From a virus, in the IMG/VR virus record IMGVR_UViG_3300047322_000298, positions 1-29,334 of that record: a stretch of DNA of 29,334 nt; one strand, 5' to 3'. The translations under genes and the position numbers were made by a program. Below, one piece after another: positions 18,390 to 27,596 of the stretch. Under the pieces are notes generated by a model. It saw only the letters and a program-made list of their open reading frames with translations. It ran no database searches and was not told the DNA's origin. Numbering within the stretch: the first letter of the stretch is position 1; each line of letters opens with the position of its first letter.

Positions 18390-19892
18390 CTACGACACCG
18401 TTACCGGCCCGACCTGGGCCGCTGCTACCGCCGCAGCCGTCCAGGCCGAGCCGGTGTTGGGATCGACAATGTCCGTGCGATACGCCCACTGCCAGCCGCT
18501 CGTGGTCAGCGTCAGCGTCGGACTGGCCACGGTTGTCGCACCGCTCTTGATCTGCACCGCCGCCGTTCTGCCGCCCACATCGCTCTTTTGCATGTAGCCC
18601 CGTGTCGTGACGGCGAGAGTGATCGGAGCGGACGTGGCGATGGTGCCGATGTTGTAGAAGTCGGCATCACCGGGCGTGCTGTCGTAGACGTAGCTGGTCG
18701 TGGCGTCCTGCTGGGGATCATTGACCGCGCTGCTATTGATCGGCGTGATGGTGAAGGTCGCGGCGGTAGGCGAGGTCAAGGCGGCGGTAACGGCGTTCAC
18801 GGTCGGGTTCGCCACCGGGAAGCTGGCGTAAGATACGGTGGCACTGACGACAGGGGTAAGACCATTTTGAAATGGCACGAAATTGGTTGATGCGGTACTC
18901 GGGCAGAAGCCGAGCCAGACTTTCTGCCCAACGGCGAGAGTCACGCCGGTAAACGCGAAAATGTAACTAACCCCCGTCGGATTGGTTACTACCGTGGACG
19001 ACGTGGCTATCACTGTCCCCGGCGCGTTCGACCCGTTATCGTTGAAGAGCGCGCATTTGACCGTGCCGGTGAAAGCGTAAATGAACTCGGAAATCGACAC
19101 CAACGATCCGGCGATTGTCATGACGAACGGAAAATAAACCGACGGCGTGCCCGCCGCGGTGAAATATGCAGTGCTTCCAGTGCCGACCTGTGTCCTTGTT
19201 CCGGCCACGCCGAATGTCACGCTCGCATCGGTCACGGGCATCCGCGTCACGCACCGCAGATCGCCCATCCACGCGACGCTGGTGGCGTCGCTGCGCCAGA
19301 AGAAATCGTCGATATAGGAATTTGACGTGCTATACCATCCGACACCAATCGCGTTCGCGTAGTTGTTGGCCGTACCGCCGCGCGTGTTAAGTCCGGTGGC
19401 CGTGAAATCGTTCGCTGGATTGCCGTTTTTGCGGACGGCGAAAGACCCTGTGGTGTTGTTGATAACGACCTCGAACTCAAAGGCATACCATGTGGTCGTC
19501 ACGCTGAACGCGCCGACATACGTGGCCAGAACCGTGCCGATCGAAACGCCCGAAGTCAGGACGATGTTGCCGTTGGATTGGAACGTGATGGTGCATTGAG
19601 CGGTTGCTCCATCGCGTAAGGTGATAAAAAACCCATTGGCGACACCGCTGATCGCGTTGGTTTGATAGTAGGCCAGGACAACATGATGCACGGCGTCGTT
19701 GACATTGCTGGCTTTGACCAGGGCTGGGTTGGTGGATTGGGTACCCGGTTGCATGGCTCGGCTTCCCGCGAACCTACCTGCGATGGGACCGGCGAGATTG
19801 GTGCCTGGGCTGCTGTCCCAATAACCGTTGTACGCCTCGGCCATGGTGCCTGTCGCGTAGAGATCGAACCCGTCGGCGAATGAAAATGCCAT
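18390..19892 (-). CDS. Tail fibre protein A, LamG-like N-domain, 500 aa
   Basis: It starts MAFSFADGFDLYATGTMAEAYNGYWDSSPG and has a concanavalin-like beta-sandwich feature, WYAFEFEVVINNTTGSFAVRKNGNPANDF, in the first ~200 residues. The C-terminal part carries DPQQDATTSYVYDSTPGDADFY...TTRGYMQKSDVGGRTAAVQIKSG and ends DPNTGSAWTAAAVAAAQVGPVTVS. It is a close paralogue in length and architecture of the gene directly upstream. The start at 19892 has its Shine-Dalgarno within the palindrome at 19893-19905, the same arrangement as 8819. Likely a fibre or receptor-facing virion protein. Confidence 0.82.
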   Translation of the reverse strand: MAFSFADGFDLYATGTMAEAYNGYWDSSPGTNLAGPIAGRFAGSRAMQPGTQSTNPALVKASNVNDAVHHVVLAYYQTNAISGVANGFFITLRDGATAQCTITFQSNGNIVLTSGVSIGTVLATYVGAFSVTTTWYAFEFEVVINNTTGSFAVRKNGNPANDFTATGLNTRGGTANNYANAIGVGWYSTSNSYIDDFFWRSDATSVAWMGDLRCVTRMPVTDASVTFGVAGTRTQVGTGSTAYFTAAGTPSVYFPFVMTIAGSLVSISEFIYAFTGTVKCALFNDNGSNAPGTVIATSSTVVTNPTGVSYIFAFTGVTLAVGQKVWLGFCPSTASTNFVPFQNGLTPVVSATVSYASFPVANPTVNAVTAALTSPTAATFTITPINSSAVNDPQQDATTSYVYDSTPGDADFYNIGTIATSAPITLAVTTRGYMQKSDVGGRTAAVQIKSGATTVASPTLTLTTSGWQWAYRTDIVDPNTGSAWTAAAVAAAQVGPVTVS

Positions 19893-19905
19893 GGAAGTTA
19901 CTTCC
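19893..19905. repeat. Palindrome forming the ribosome-binding site of fibre protein A
   Basis: On the minus strand AAGGAAGTAACTTCCATG: the element ends directly at the ATG (19892). Confidence 0.9.
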
Positions 19906-19906
19906 T

Positions 19907-21409
19907 TCAGGTTAGTATCGTCGGGCCGACATTGACGGCGTTGACCGCCGCTGGCGTCCAGGCCACTCCGGTATTGGGATCGGTCACGTCGGTACGCCAC
20001 GCCCAGGTCCAGAGGCCGACCTGGGGCACGACTGTTGGTGTCGCCACCGTCGTACCGCCGCTCTTCAACTGCACGGCCATGGTGCGGCTCCCAACGTCGT
20101 TCTTCTGCACGTAGCCGCGCGTGGTGACGGCGTAGACCGTCGAGGGCACGGCGGTGATGGTGGCGATGCCATAAGCGTCGGCATGGCCGGGAGTGTTGTC
20201 GTAGACATAGGAAGCGACATCGTCCTGCTGCGGCTCGGCCACCGCTTGCCAGTTCGCCGGTGTGGATGCGAAGGTCCATGACATTTGAACAAGATTGGAG
20301 TTCGTTGTTACTACCGGGTTCGCTGTCGGGAAAGTAGAATACGCGGCGGCGGCGAATGCCCCGGTGAGAAAGTTTCCACCTGGAATACTGAAAAATCCGC
20401 CGCCGGTATCCGTATTGACGGCGATCCAATAAAGCGTGCCTTTCGTAACCGTCAATCCGGGGGAAAACGTGAATGTCATGGTTCCCGTTGGGACCGGCGT
20501 CACAGACGCCGTGGCCGTGGCCAATATTGTGCTGGGTTGCAATCCACTCCCGTTATCGGCGTAAATGGCGCACTTCGCGCTTCCGGCGTTGCCCGTGTTG
20601 ACGGATACAGACGCGCTGCTGACAACGCCGCCGTAGGCGGCGGTGAACGCGGTGAATTGCGTTCGGTTAGCGGTAATACCGTTAATGGTGCCCGCGACCG
20701 TCGGTACCGTCTGCGTCAACACACCCAATGGGGTCCGCGAAAACTGAACACTCACATCATTCGCTGGCATTCTGACGTAACATCTGACATCGCCAAGCCA
20801 AGACACGCTCGTCGCGTCGGAACGCCAGAACAGATCGTCGATCTGATGCACCGCGACGGAATTGTTTAACCCGAGCAAAAGTTTGTTGGCGTAATTGTTC
20901 GCGCTGACACGGGTCGCCAAATTGGTCGCCGATGAAAAGTCGTTGCTGGTATTTCCGTTCTTACGGACATTCATGTATCCGGCGGTGCCTGAGATGAACA
21001 CTTCGAACTCAAATGCGTACCACGTATTGATCGCCGTGATCGCGCCGGTGTAGGTCGCCAACGTGGTTCCCGTCGGGCCTCCTGATATCAACAAAATCGC
21101 TCCGTCCGACCTAAATCCGATCGAGCATTGCGCGGTTACTCCATCGAGCAACTGTAGATACATACATACGGTCGAACCCGAGAGCGTCGAGGTCGTACGA
21201 ACCGCGCAAACAATATGATGCGCGGCATCGTTGACGCCGGACGACTTCGTTAATCCGGTCCCTGCAAACGAAGTATTCAACGCCAAACTACCAGCGAAAC
21301 GTCCGGTGGTCAGACTAAAAGTGTTCGCGGCATAACTGTCCCAATAGCCATTGGCGAAATCGTTCACCGTTGCGTACAGATCAAACGAGTCGCCAAACGA
21401 ATATGCCAT
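19907..21409 (-). CDS. Tail fibre protein B, LamG-like N-domain, 500 aa
   Basis: It starts MAYSFGDSFDLYATVNDFANGYWDSYAANTF, and is of the same length and layout as the gene at 18390-19892: WYAFEFEVFISGTAGYMNVRKNGNTSNDF, IDDLFWRSDATSVSWLGDVRCYVRMPANDVS, and a C-terminus ending DPNTGVAWTPAAVNAVNVGPTILT. The ATG at 21409 has AAAGGAG upstream; two codons further upstream (GTG, TTG) are less likely starts. Tandem duplication followed by divergence is the simplest explanation. A receptor-facing role is inferred. Confidence 0.82.
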   Translation of the reverse strand: MAYSFGDSFDLYATVNDFANGYWDSYAANTFSLTTGRFAGSLALNTSFAGTGLTKSSGVNDAAHHIVCAVRTTSTLSGSTVCMYLQLLDGVTAQCSIGFRSDGAILLISGGPTGTTLATYTGAITAINTWYAFEFEVFISGTAGYMNVRKNGNTSNDFSSATNLATRVSANNYANKLLLGLNNSVAVHQIDDLFWRSDATSVSWLGDVRCYVRMPANDVSVQFSRTPLGVLTQTVPTVAGTINGITANRTQFTAFTAAYGGVVSSASVSVNTGNAGSAKCAIYADNGSGLQPSTILATATASVTPVPTGTMTFTFSPGLTVTKGTLYWIAVNTDTGGGFFSIPGGNFLTGAFAAAAYSTFPTANPVVTTNSNLVQMSWTFASTPANWQAVAEPQQDDVASYVYDNTPGHADAYGIATITAVPSTVYAVTTRGYVQKNDVGSRTMAVQLKSGGTTVATPTVVPQVGLWTWAWRTDVTDPNTGVAWTPAAVNAVNVGPTILT

Positions 21410-21422
21410 CACCAATCTCCTT

Positions 21423-21437
21423 TGGAAGTAACTTCCA
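21423..21437. repeat. Dispersed palindrome between fibre genes (A centre)
   Basis: TGGAAGTAACTTCCA, a 15-bp odd palindrome, sits 1 nt from the stop of the gene ending at 21438 and about 14 nt before the start at 21409. Confidence 0.9.
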
Positions 21438-22988
21438 TCAGGTTAAAATCAACCGAGGATCGACATAGACAGTCGTACTCGGTTTACCCAATCGGATCTG
21501 ACCTCGCACGCGGCCCAAGACCTGCGGCGTGAACGTGACCTGAAGATGCTGCCGCACGGGTGTCGCCGGGCTGCTGTTCCACGTCGCCGTCGAGGTCGGG
21601 ACGGCAGTCGGCGTGGTCAGTACCGTGGCGGGCATGGTGGTGACGATTGAGGCCAGTGACGATCCGGCGGTGCCCTCGTATTCCAGCAACAGACTGATCT
21701 CGTCGTTGTTGAGCGATGCGCTGGATATGAACTCAACCGTGGCGGTGCGAGGTCCGCCGATGGTCGCGTTGTTGGTGTCCATCCAAAAACTGGTCAGCGT
21801 GTTGGCGTATTTGTCGATGTTGGTATTGCTGACCATCTTATGAGAAAACGTGCCCACGTTGTCCTGCGCCCCACCGGACAGTGTGATGGTGAACTCGGTG
21901 GTCACGTCGCCGGTCGGTTGATGTGTTTCGCTGAGAAAACTGGTCCCATCATAGCAGTTCACCAGTTCCACCACGGCCGTACAATTACCCATGTTCGCGG
22001 TACTATAGCGTGTTACCCCGCTGGCTATCCGGCAACTATCAAACAGAAATTTACCGCCCTGGCCTACGGTTGAAGAAGTTTGCTCTTGAACCATAATCGT
22101 ATTCAATGCGCTGAAATCCACGCCCCTCGCCGTCACCAGAAATTTAGCCGCCTGTGGATTGAACAAAACGGCTGGCACCACGCCGCCGCCAAAAGGAGAT
22201 GACGTGTTGAGCCAGTTTATCTCAAAACTTTGATTGTTGCCCCCGCCACGAATAAACTGGCTGGTGTGGCCAAAACGGATCGATGAATTATAAAGCGTAA
22301 TCACGGCTGGATTATTCGCGAATATGGCGGCTGACGCTACTGTCGTGTTGATGTATATCTGACAGGTATCAAAATAATGCGACTTCGATCCGCCGGAACT
22401 GAAAGATATCCCGTTGACAATGGTTCCGGTGAAAACAAAATTCATACCGTAATAATAGACCGGGCAAAGAGCATCGATAACCATCGCGACGCCGCTGCCG
22501 CCCACGGCAACTGTCGCGCCGGGTAGCAGATCGGCGGCGACCGGCGGCACGCTGCCAGCGCGATTGACGCTCAAAACCTGACAAACCGTGTAACTGGCGA
22601 CGATAAACGCGCTACTGCCATAAGTCGTGTTTGATATCTGCGTTTCACTATGATCGCTGGAAACGAACATACGATCGCCAGCCGCGAAACGATTGGGACC
22701 GACACCGCCAAGCAACGTCTGAAGATCACCCGCCGCCGCGCTCCAACCGTAAGTTGATTGCCCGGTTATATTTGTAAAAGTCGCGCCCCCCGTGGTTATC
22801 GTGGCATTGTTCGTGTTGGGCCACGAGGGTTCTGTAGAAGCCGTACCCGCTGTCGTACAACGAAACGCCCATAGTGATTTGAACGTGGGCGCGGTTGGCT
22901 TGACGAACTGGCCAAGCGTGTAAACCGCGCTGGGCACGAACGCCGGAATGAGGGCATAGGCCGCGCTGCTTGCGTACCAATCAGCCAC
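21438..22988 (-). CDS. Tail fibre or baseplate-type structural protein, 516 aa
   Basis: A Ser/Thr/Asn-rich beta protein: ADWYASSAAYALIPAFVPSAVYTLGQFVKPTAP near the start looks like an adaptor segment; the middle has short repeated beta strands (YFDTCQIYINTTVASAAIF, VITLYNSSIRFGHTSQFI) that suit a beta-helix. The C-terminus ends TTVYVDPRLILT. GTG start at 22988 with GGGAGAG upstream. The palindrome at 21424-21436 lies just past the stop. Family not named; structural role inferred from position and composition. Confidence 0.75.
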   Translation of the reverse strand: MADWYASSAAYALIPAFVPSAVYTLGQFVKPTAPTFKSLWAFRCTTAGTASTEPSWPNTNNATITTGGATFTNITGQSTYGWSAAAGDLQTLLGGVGPNRFAAGDRMFVSSDHSETQISNTTYGSSAFIVASYTVCQVLSVNRAGSVPPVAADLLPGATVAVGGSGVAMVIDALCPVYYYGMNFVFTGTIVNGISFSSGGSKSHYFDTCQIYINTTVASAAIFANNPAVITLYNSSIRFGHTSQFIRGGGNNQSFEINWLNTSSPFGGGVVPAVLFNPQAAKFLVTARGVDFSALNTIMVQEQTSSTVGQGGKFLFDSCRIASGVTRYSTANMGNCTAVVELVNCYDGTSFLSETHQPTGDVTTEFTITLSGGAQDNVGTFSHKMVSNTNIDKYANTLTSFWMDTNNATIGGPRTATVEFISSASLNNDEISLLLEYEGTAGSSLASIVTTMPATVLTTPTAVPTSTATWNSSPATPVRQHLQVTFTPQVLGRVRGQIRLGKPSTTVYVDPRLILT

Positions 22989-23003
22989 GATGATCTCTCC
23001 CGT

Positions 23004-26000
23004 TCATGGTATCACCGCCCCGATACCGGCGATCATGTAAGTGTGGTCGAATGGTACAACTCCGTTCGCGGAACCGACGCCACTAGCTGACCCGACAGCC
23101 ACGAAAGCACCAACGCCGATACCGCTCATCGCGCCAGTGCCGCTGGCCGCTCCGGTGCCGGAGATTACCACCGTCGTCACCGGCACGCCAGTCGCCGCGC
23201 CCACACCAGCCGCCACGCCAACACTACTAAGCACTATCGAGCCAATACCATCCGCGGTACCCGTGCCGGTGGCCTCGCCAATACCCGCGTCAGTTTCAGG
23301 ATGGATGGCGACAGCGCCGCCGATACCGATGGCCGAACCTCTTATGGACACGATGGACGAACCGCGTCCCGTGGCCACACCGTGACCCACCGCGCTGCCA
23401 GCGTAGCCTTGCAGACCTCTGGCGTCGCTACGTCCAACAGCGTTGCCAGTGCCGGTCAGGAAGCCGGTGGAGACGTTTGGCGCGTTCGCGTCACCGACAC
23501 CCTTAGCCGTGCTTTCATCGCTCGTGATGATGCCGACCGGAGCGCCGACGCCAAGCGCATCGCCGTTTGTCATGGACAGGCCGCGTGCCTCGACGCGGAC
23601 ACCGCCGAAGCCAGCCGCGTGACCGACTGCTATGAAGTGTCCAGCCGCCGAACCAACGGCGTTTGTCGTCATCGAGGTTCCCGTCGCATGACCGACCGAC
23701 AGTTGGAAGTTACTTCCGACAGCCGCAGCCTGACCGACACCCATGGCGTGGCCGACGCCCTCGCCATGCGAGACGTAGTAGATCGGTATGCGGTAGATGT
23801 TGAAGCTGCGAGTGCCCGAACGCATCGTGTAGAACACAAACGTCAATGCCACCGGGTCCGGTGCGCCACTGGCCTTCTCGGCGTCGTTGTAAGTGTAGTT
23901 GCTGGTGGTCAACCCGGCGTGCGAGCGGATGATCGTGCCCGCCGCCGTGTCCCAGACCTCAACGGTGTAGGTGGTCCCGGCTTCAGCCGACACCGGCCCG
24001 CCATCGTGCGGGATGAACTGATCGGATTGCAGGAGACGGTTGCGCGAAGCCCAGGTGAACGCCGCGCTGCCAGTGCTGACACCGATGGTCGTGGGCGACA
24101 GCGCCGGGGTACCGTTGAGCCGCAGGTCGCCCATCACGTACGGCATGAAGTGCCGTGCGACGATAGGCACGACATGGACCGGCGACAGGTTTATGTCGCT
24201 CGCCGCGCCTGACCCGACGTTCTGAAGCTGCGCGTGAAGCACGTCGCCGGTTTCGTACGCCTCGGACGCCATGCTCATCGTCACGTCATTGAAGAACGCG
24301 ACCTCGCCGCCGACATGCTGCACCGGCACGGTGTCGCCGCCGCCACGGTCGATGACAATCGTGCCGCTCGCTGGCGTGAACGTCGCCACCCGTACGAGTT
24401 CCACGCCTCCCAACACGCCGGTCATGCCCACTGTCAGCTTGTCGAGGTCCGCGCCGTTACTGACGAAGATGTTGATGTCGTAGAAGCCCAGCGGACGGCC
24501 CGAGACGGCGGTCGGAGCGAAGATGCCGGGATCGCGTTCCTGCTTGCCGCCGACTGGTGTCGCCAGCATGACCGGGTACTGGCTGACGGTGTTCGGTCGC
24601 CCCGCCATCCCGATCAAGCCGCCCTCGGTATCCCCGACAGCGGCGAAGTCGGCGGCGTTCAGCCCACGTTGCATGTCGAGGTACGTCGCCTCTTGCACGG
24701 CTTCGTACTTGATCGGCGGCGCGGCCCCCGATGGCCGCTCCGTCGTGGGGTTATCGACCGGCGTGGTGTAGACCGTGGACGGCATACCGAACACGTCCTG
24801 AAGGCAATCCATCGAGATCGTGCCGTCGATCATGGTGCCGTCGTCGTACGTGACGACCCGCAGCACCATGTCGGTGATGCCTTTGTCGGGAGCCTGGATA
24901 CGCATGACCATGCCGGGCTGCATCCGCCACGCGCGCCGGTCAAACCGCAGCTTCAACCGCTTGATGCCAGCGGAACCAACTTCCAGTTCCCGCAAGGCTA
25001 TCCGCTGCGCCAGATCGGGATCGGGAATGCCGGGGAAGTCCCGCGTCATGGAGATGGGGTAGCCAAGCGACTGCATCGAGGCGAGGTTGTGAACCCTGGT
25101 CTGCCGGTCCTGATCGCGGATCGGATCGTGCCACTTCACCACGACCTCATTGGCGATGACCAGGGTCGCGCCGGTTTCCTGGGTATCGACCGACAGCAGC
25201 CCCGACGAGTACGTGAACACCGGCAGCTTGTCGAGATCGTAATCCTTGCGGATCAGCCGCAGCACCATGAGGCCAGTACCGCGGTCGATGTACAACGCGC
25301 CGCCGATGTGGTCGATGATCGTCTGGATGAAATCGTTGATGTCGCCGTCCTTCGACCAGCGAATGCACAGACCGAATTGCTCGTTAAACAGGTAGTTGGC
25401 CGCGTAGACCCAGGCGTCATTATCCAGTTCCGCCCGGTCCATGCCGCGACCCCAGGATGGATCGGTGATGCACTGGTAAAGGATATGCGCCGGGTTCATC
25501 GCCTTGATGACGGTTTCGCCGGAAGTTACTTTCTCCCACTTGACGGTGTCGCCATTGAAACTCGCCATCTCCCCGAAGTTCCAATTGGTGATCCCGTCGA
25601 GATTGGTAGTACCGGCCACGGACACGTTGAAGGTCTGCCCGCCGAAGCCCACGCCGCTTGTCAGCTTCGGCAGGTTGGCCGAGGCGTCCCACGCCCCAAC
25701 GGTGCCCGCGCTGATCTGCGGCGCGTAGCTGATGACCGCCTTCTCGGGGTACCAGCAACCCTGCGTGCCCCAACCGTTCAAGGCCCGTCGAGTGCGTGCT
25801 TTCCACGGCTTGGGGTACGGGTTGTTCGACATGATCTGGCCGGACCAGTACATCGTCGTGACGCCTATGAACTCGGAAATGTCTCCCGCGCTCTCAGAGG
25901 TCGCGCCTTCGTCCGACACGCCAACGCCGTCCTGAAAAGTCCAGTTGCCTTCGTTCGAACTGTTGGAACCGCTCGCGATGGCATTCTTGATGCCGTCACC

Positions 26001-26255
26001 GATGGTCTGACCGGGACCGCCGAGCATGAACGTGAGGTCGCCAACCAGCCCGCCCTCGCCTTTGTCGCCGCCGAACAAGTCTCCCTGGTCGATGTGGATG
26101 ACGCCGTTGCCGCCTTGCGTCCCAGACCAGAACGGAAGGTCGCCAGCCCGCAACGCGACCAACTGATCGACGCTGCCCCGGCATATGCCCATCAGGAAAT
26201 CGAGATAATACCGGTAGCCTACGATCTGTGTTACTGTTTTATTTTTCTTGGCCAC
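23004..26255 (-). CDS. Tail-tip (J-like) host-specificity protein with Gly/Ala repeat C-terminus, 1083 aa
   Basis: The N-terminal ~550 residues fit the phage tail-tip attachment protein group: an N-domain (TQIVGYRYYLDFLMGICRGSVDQLVALRAGD), a central section DRGTGLMVLRLIRKDYDLDKLPVFTYSSGLLSVDTQETGATLVIANEVVVKWHDP, and MQPGMVMRIQAPDKGITDMVLRVV. From ~830 to the end the sequence turns into G-x-G-x-A-x-G repeats over about 250 residues, a glycine-rich adhesin-like array. GTG start at 26255. Two DNA sites lie within: one full palindrome (23705-23717, read as GSNF) and one variant (25521-25533, read as KVTS). It determines receptor contact by analogy to phage J. Confidence 0.85.
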   Translation of the reverse strand: MAKKNKTVTQIVGYRYYLDFLMGICRGSVDQLVALRAGDLPFWSGTQGGNGVIHIDQGDLFGGDKGEGGLVGDLTFMLGGPGQTIGDGIKNAIASGSNSSNEGNWTFQDGVGVSDEGATSESAGDISEFIGVTTMYWSGQIMSNNPYPKPWKARTRRALNGWGTQGCWYPEKAVISYAPQISAGTVGAWDASANLPKLTSGVGFGGQTFNVSVAGTTNLDGITNWNFGEMASFNGDTVKWEKVTSGETVIKAMNPAHILYQCITDPSWGRGMDRAELDNDAWVYAANYLFNEQFGLCIRWSKDGDINDFIQTIIDHIGGALYIDRGTGLMVLRLIRKDYDLDKLPVFTYSSGLLSVDTQETGATLVIANEVVVKWHDPIRDQDRQTRVHNLASMQSLGYPISMTRDFPGIPDPDLAQRIALRELEVGSAGIKRLKLRFDRRAWRMQPGMVMRIQAPDKGITDMVLRVVTYDDGTMIDGTISMDCLQDVFGMPSTVYTTPVDNPTTERPSGAAPPIKYEAVQEATYLDMQRGLNAADFAAVGDTEGGLIGMAGRPNTVSQYPVMLATPVGGKQERDPGIFAPTAVSGRPLGFYDINIFVSNGADLDKLTVGMTGVLGGVELVRVATFTPASGTIVIDRGGGDTVPVQHVGGEVAFFNDVTMSMASEAYETGDVLHAQLQNVGSGAASDINLSPVHVVPIVARHFMPYVMGDLRLNGTPALSPTTIGVSTGSAAFTWASRNRLLQSDQFIPHDGGPVSAEAGTTYTVEVWDTAAGTIIRSHAGLTTSNYTYNDAEKASGAPDPVALTFVFYTMRSGTRSFNIYRIPIYYVSHGEGVGHAMGVGQAAAVGSNFQLSVGHATGTSMTTNAVGSAAGHFIAVGHAAGFGGVRVEARGLSMTNGDALGVGAPVGIITSDESTAKGVGDANAPNVSTGFLTGTGNAVGRSDARGLQGYAGSAVGHGVATGRGSSIVSIRGSAIGIGGAVAIHPETDAGIGEATGTGTADGIGSIVLSSVGVAAGVGAATGVPVTTVVISGTGAASGTGAMSGIGVGAFVAVGSASGVGSANGVVPFDHTYMIAGIGAVIP
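23705..23717. repeat. Dispersed palindrome inside the tail-tip gene (T centre)
   Basis: GGAAGTTACTTCC, read leftward in the gene as GSNF within the Gly/Ala-rich array, where it breaks the repeat pattern. Confidence 0.88.
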
Positions 26256-26257
26256 GG

Positions 26258-26467
26258 TTATCGCGCCAGTGCGGCGCGACGCGCCGCCACGACGCGAGCC
26301 ACGATGGGATCGTTCGTATCAAGCAGGACTTTGGCGGGGATGCCGTTGGTGATGAAGTCATTCCAATCGATGTCGTGGGCGGCGCACCACTCCCGAGAAC
26401 CGCGATGGCACAACCCGGCGGCGCGAACGTCACGCAGGAAGCAACGCAGTTCGGAAGTTACTTCCAT
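26258..26467 (-). CDS. Tail assembly accessory protein, 69 aa
   Basis: It starts MEVTSELRCFL and ends DWNDFITNGIPAKVLLDTNDPIVARVVAARRAALAR. The start at 26467 shares bases with the upstream TGA (TGATG), which favours it over the longer frame to 26557. The first codons after ATG are exactly the palindrome site (EVTS). Small proteins with HDIDW.DF...G.PA..L...D...VA lie just before tail-tip genes in tailed phages and in gene-transfer-agent-like clusters; their exact function is unknown to me. Confidence 0.75.
   Translation of the reverse strand: MEVTSELRCFLRDVRAAGLCHRGSREWCAAHDIDWNDFITNGIPAKVLLDTNDPIVARVVAARRAALAR
26453..26465. repeat. Palindrome at the start of a gene (T centre)
   Basis: On the minus strand, ATG is followed immediately by GAAGTAACTTCC, the E-V-T-S codons of the gene starting at 26467. 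Confidence 0.88.
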
Positions 26468-26727
26468 CACTTCTTGCCGCCGCCGCCACTCGTAACCGTG
26501 ATCGGCGTGGTACTCATGTTGCCGTACCAGATCACTTGCCAGTCGGGCGTCCAGCAATCTCCGAACACCACCGCTTGCGCCGCGCCTTCATCGGGGATGG
26601 GAATGTTGATGTCTTTGAACATGCTCGCGAGGGCATCTTGATTGGCTGGCGTCTTCGCTCTCGGCGTGATGAGCGCCGTGATGATGAAGGAGACGACGAG
26701 TAGCGCGATGGCCCAGACGAAATTCAT
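26467..26727 (-). CDS. Membrane-anchored tail assembly protein, 86 aa
   Basis: One N-terminal transmembrane helix (MNFVWAIALLVVSFIITALI) is followed by a soluble part: TPANQDALASMFKDINIPIPDEGAAQAVVFGDCWTPDWQVIWYGN, ending GGGGKK. Proteins with this form often occur between the minor tail and J-like genes of siphoviruses and are thought to help tail-tip assembly. The ATG at 26727 lies 12 nt after the previous stop; GAGGGG is the likely Shine-Dalgarno. Confidence 0.77.
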   Translation of the reverse strand: MNFVWAIALLVVSFIITALITPRAKTPANQDALASMFKDINIPIPDEGAAQAVVFGDCWTPDWQVIWYGNMSTTPITVTSGGGGKK

Positions 26728-26741
26728 CGAACGCGGCCCCC

Positions 26742-27596
26742 TCAGAAAATTCTGGCACCATCGAACGGCGACTTGCCTGACATGAAGCCGAAGCCGCCGT
26801 ATCTGGGTAGATTGTTGAACCGCTTACAGCCCGCTGGATCGCGAGTACAGCCAGGATACAGCACCGCGTCCATATTTTCAACCATGCCGTCTGTTTGGCC
26901 TATTATCAGCACATCTCCGTTGTCGGTGCCTGTATTACTGTTGAGGTCCACAAGGATGGCGCGACGTTCGAAATAGTTCGCGGAAGGACGCCATTCGACA
27001 TAGCCGTTGGTGAAACGACCGTTCCAAATCTTCGGATTGAAATAGCCGATGTGCTGCCAGTGAAAACCGTTCCCGTGAATGCCGGTCAACTGAACCGGCT
27101 CGGCCCAATCGCAATGATCCACGCCGCAGTCCCGATCATACAGCGCGTAGGGACAGCCGCGCGTCCACGACAAACGAAGCCCCTTCTTGTTGAGGTAGGC
27201 GGTCTGCGTGTTGGCCACGATGTCGGAAGTTACTTCGTCGTGGTACTTGACCGAGGCGACGTAGCCGACCCAAACGAGCGGAGCCACGTCATCGCCGTAC
27301 TGAAGCTGCCTCACCGTGACCTTGATCGGATCTGATGGCGGCGTGCCGCGAAACATTTGCACGATGGTCAACCCTGACGGCACGGTTATGATGAAGTCGT
27401 CGGAAGTAGCTTCCCCTTTCTGCTTCAGCCCGTCGTCCTGAATGGAAGTCGCGAGCCACGTCGCGCCGTCCCAAACGACATTACGGTCGCCCGTGTTGAA
27501 GAACCAAGACGCGCCGCCACGTTGAAACCGGTACAGCCGAACCTCTTGTCCGGTGTAGGTGCCGATCTCCGCGAGATCGTATGAACTACCCGACAT
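26742..27596 (-). CDS. Minor tail protein, BR0599/DUF2163 type, 284 aa
   Basis: The C-terminal half has the BR0599 landmarks: L-S-W-T-R-G-C-P-Y-A-L-Y-D-R-D-C-G-V-D near residue 145 and Y-P-G-C-T-R-D-P-A-G-C-K-R-F-N-N-L-P-R-Y-G-G-F-G-F near 247-273. The N-terminal half is the DUF2163-like domain, a beta structure (VRLYRFQRGGASWFFNTGDRNVVWDGATWLATSI). In gene-transfer agents and siphoviruses this family helps build the tail tip. ATG at 27596 overlaps the previous TAA (TAATG). Two DNA sites are in frame: 27225-27236 read as DEVTSD, and variant 27402-27414 read as EATS. Confidence 0.88.
   Translation of the reverse strand: MSGSSYDLAEIGTYTGQEVRLYRFQRGGASWFFNTGDRNVVWDGATWLATSIQDDGLKQKGEATSDDFIITVPSGLTIVQMFRGTPPSDPIKVTVRQLQYGDDVAPLVWVGYVASVKYHDEVTSDIVANTQTAYLNKKGLRLSWTRGCPYALYDRDCGVDHCDWAEPVQLTGIHGNGFHWQHIGYFNPKIWNGRFTNGYVEWRPSANYFERRAILVDLNSNTGTDNGDVLIIGQTDGMVENMDAVLYPGCTRDPAGCKRFNNLPRYGGFGFMSGKSPFDGARIF

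Noticed and set aside
18390-20429. One large fused fibre gene of 679 codons
   Set aside because: The region upstream of 19892 in this frame reads the neighbouring gene out of frame; the start at 19892 has a clear ribosome-binding site and its product aligns with its paralogue from the first residue.
24234-26495. A 753-codon rightward frame opposite the tail-tip gene
   Set aside because: It is His/Arg/Val-rich antisense sequence; the leftward frame has recognisable tail-tip motifs and coupled neighbours.
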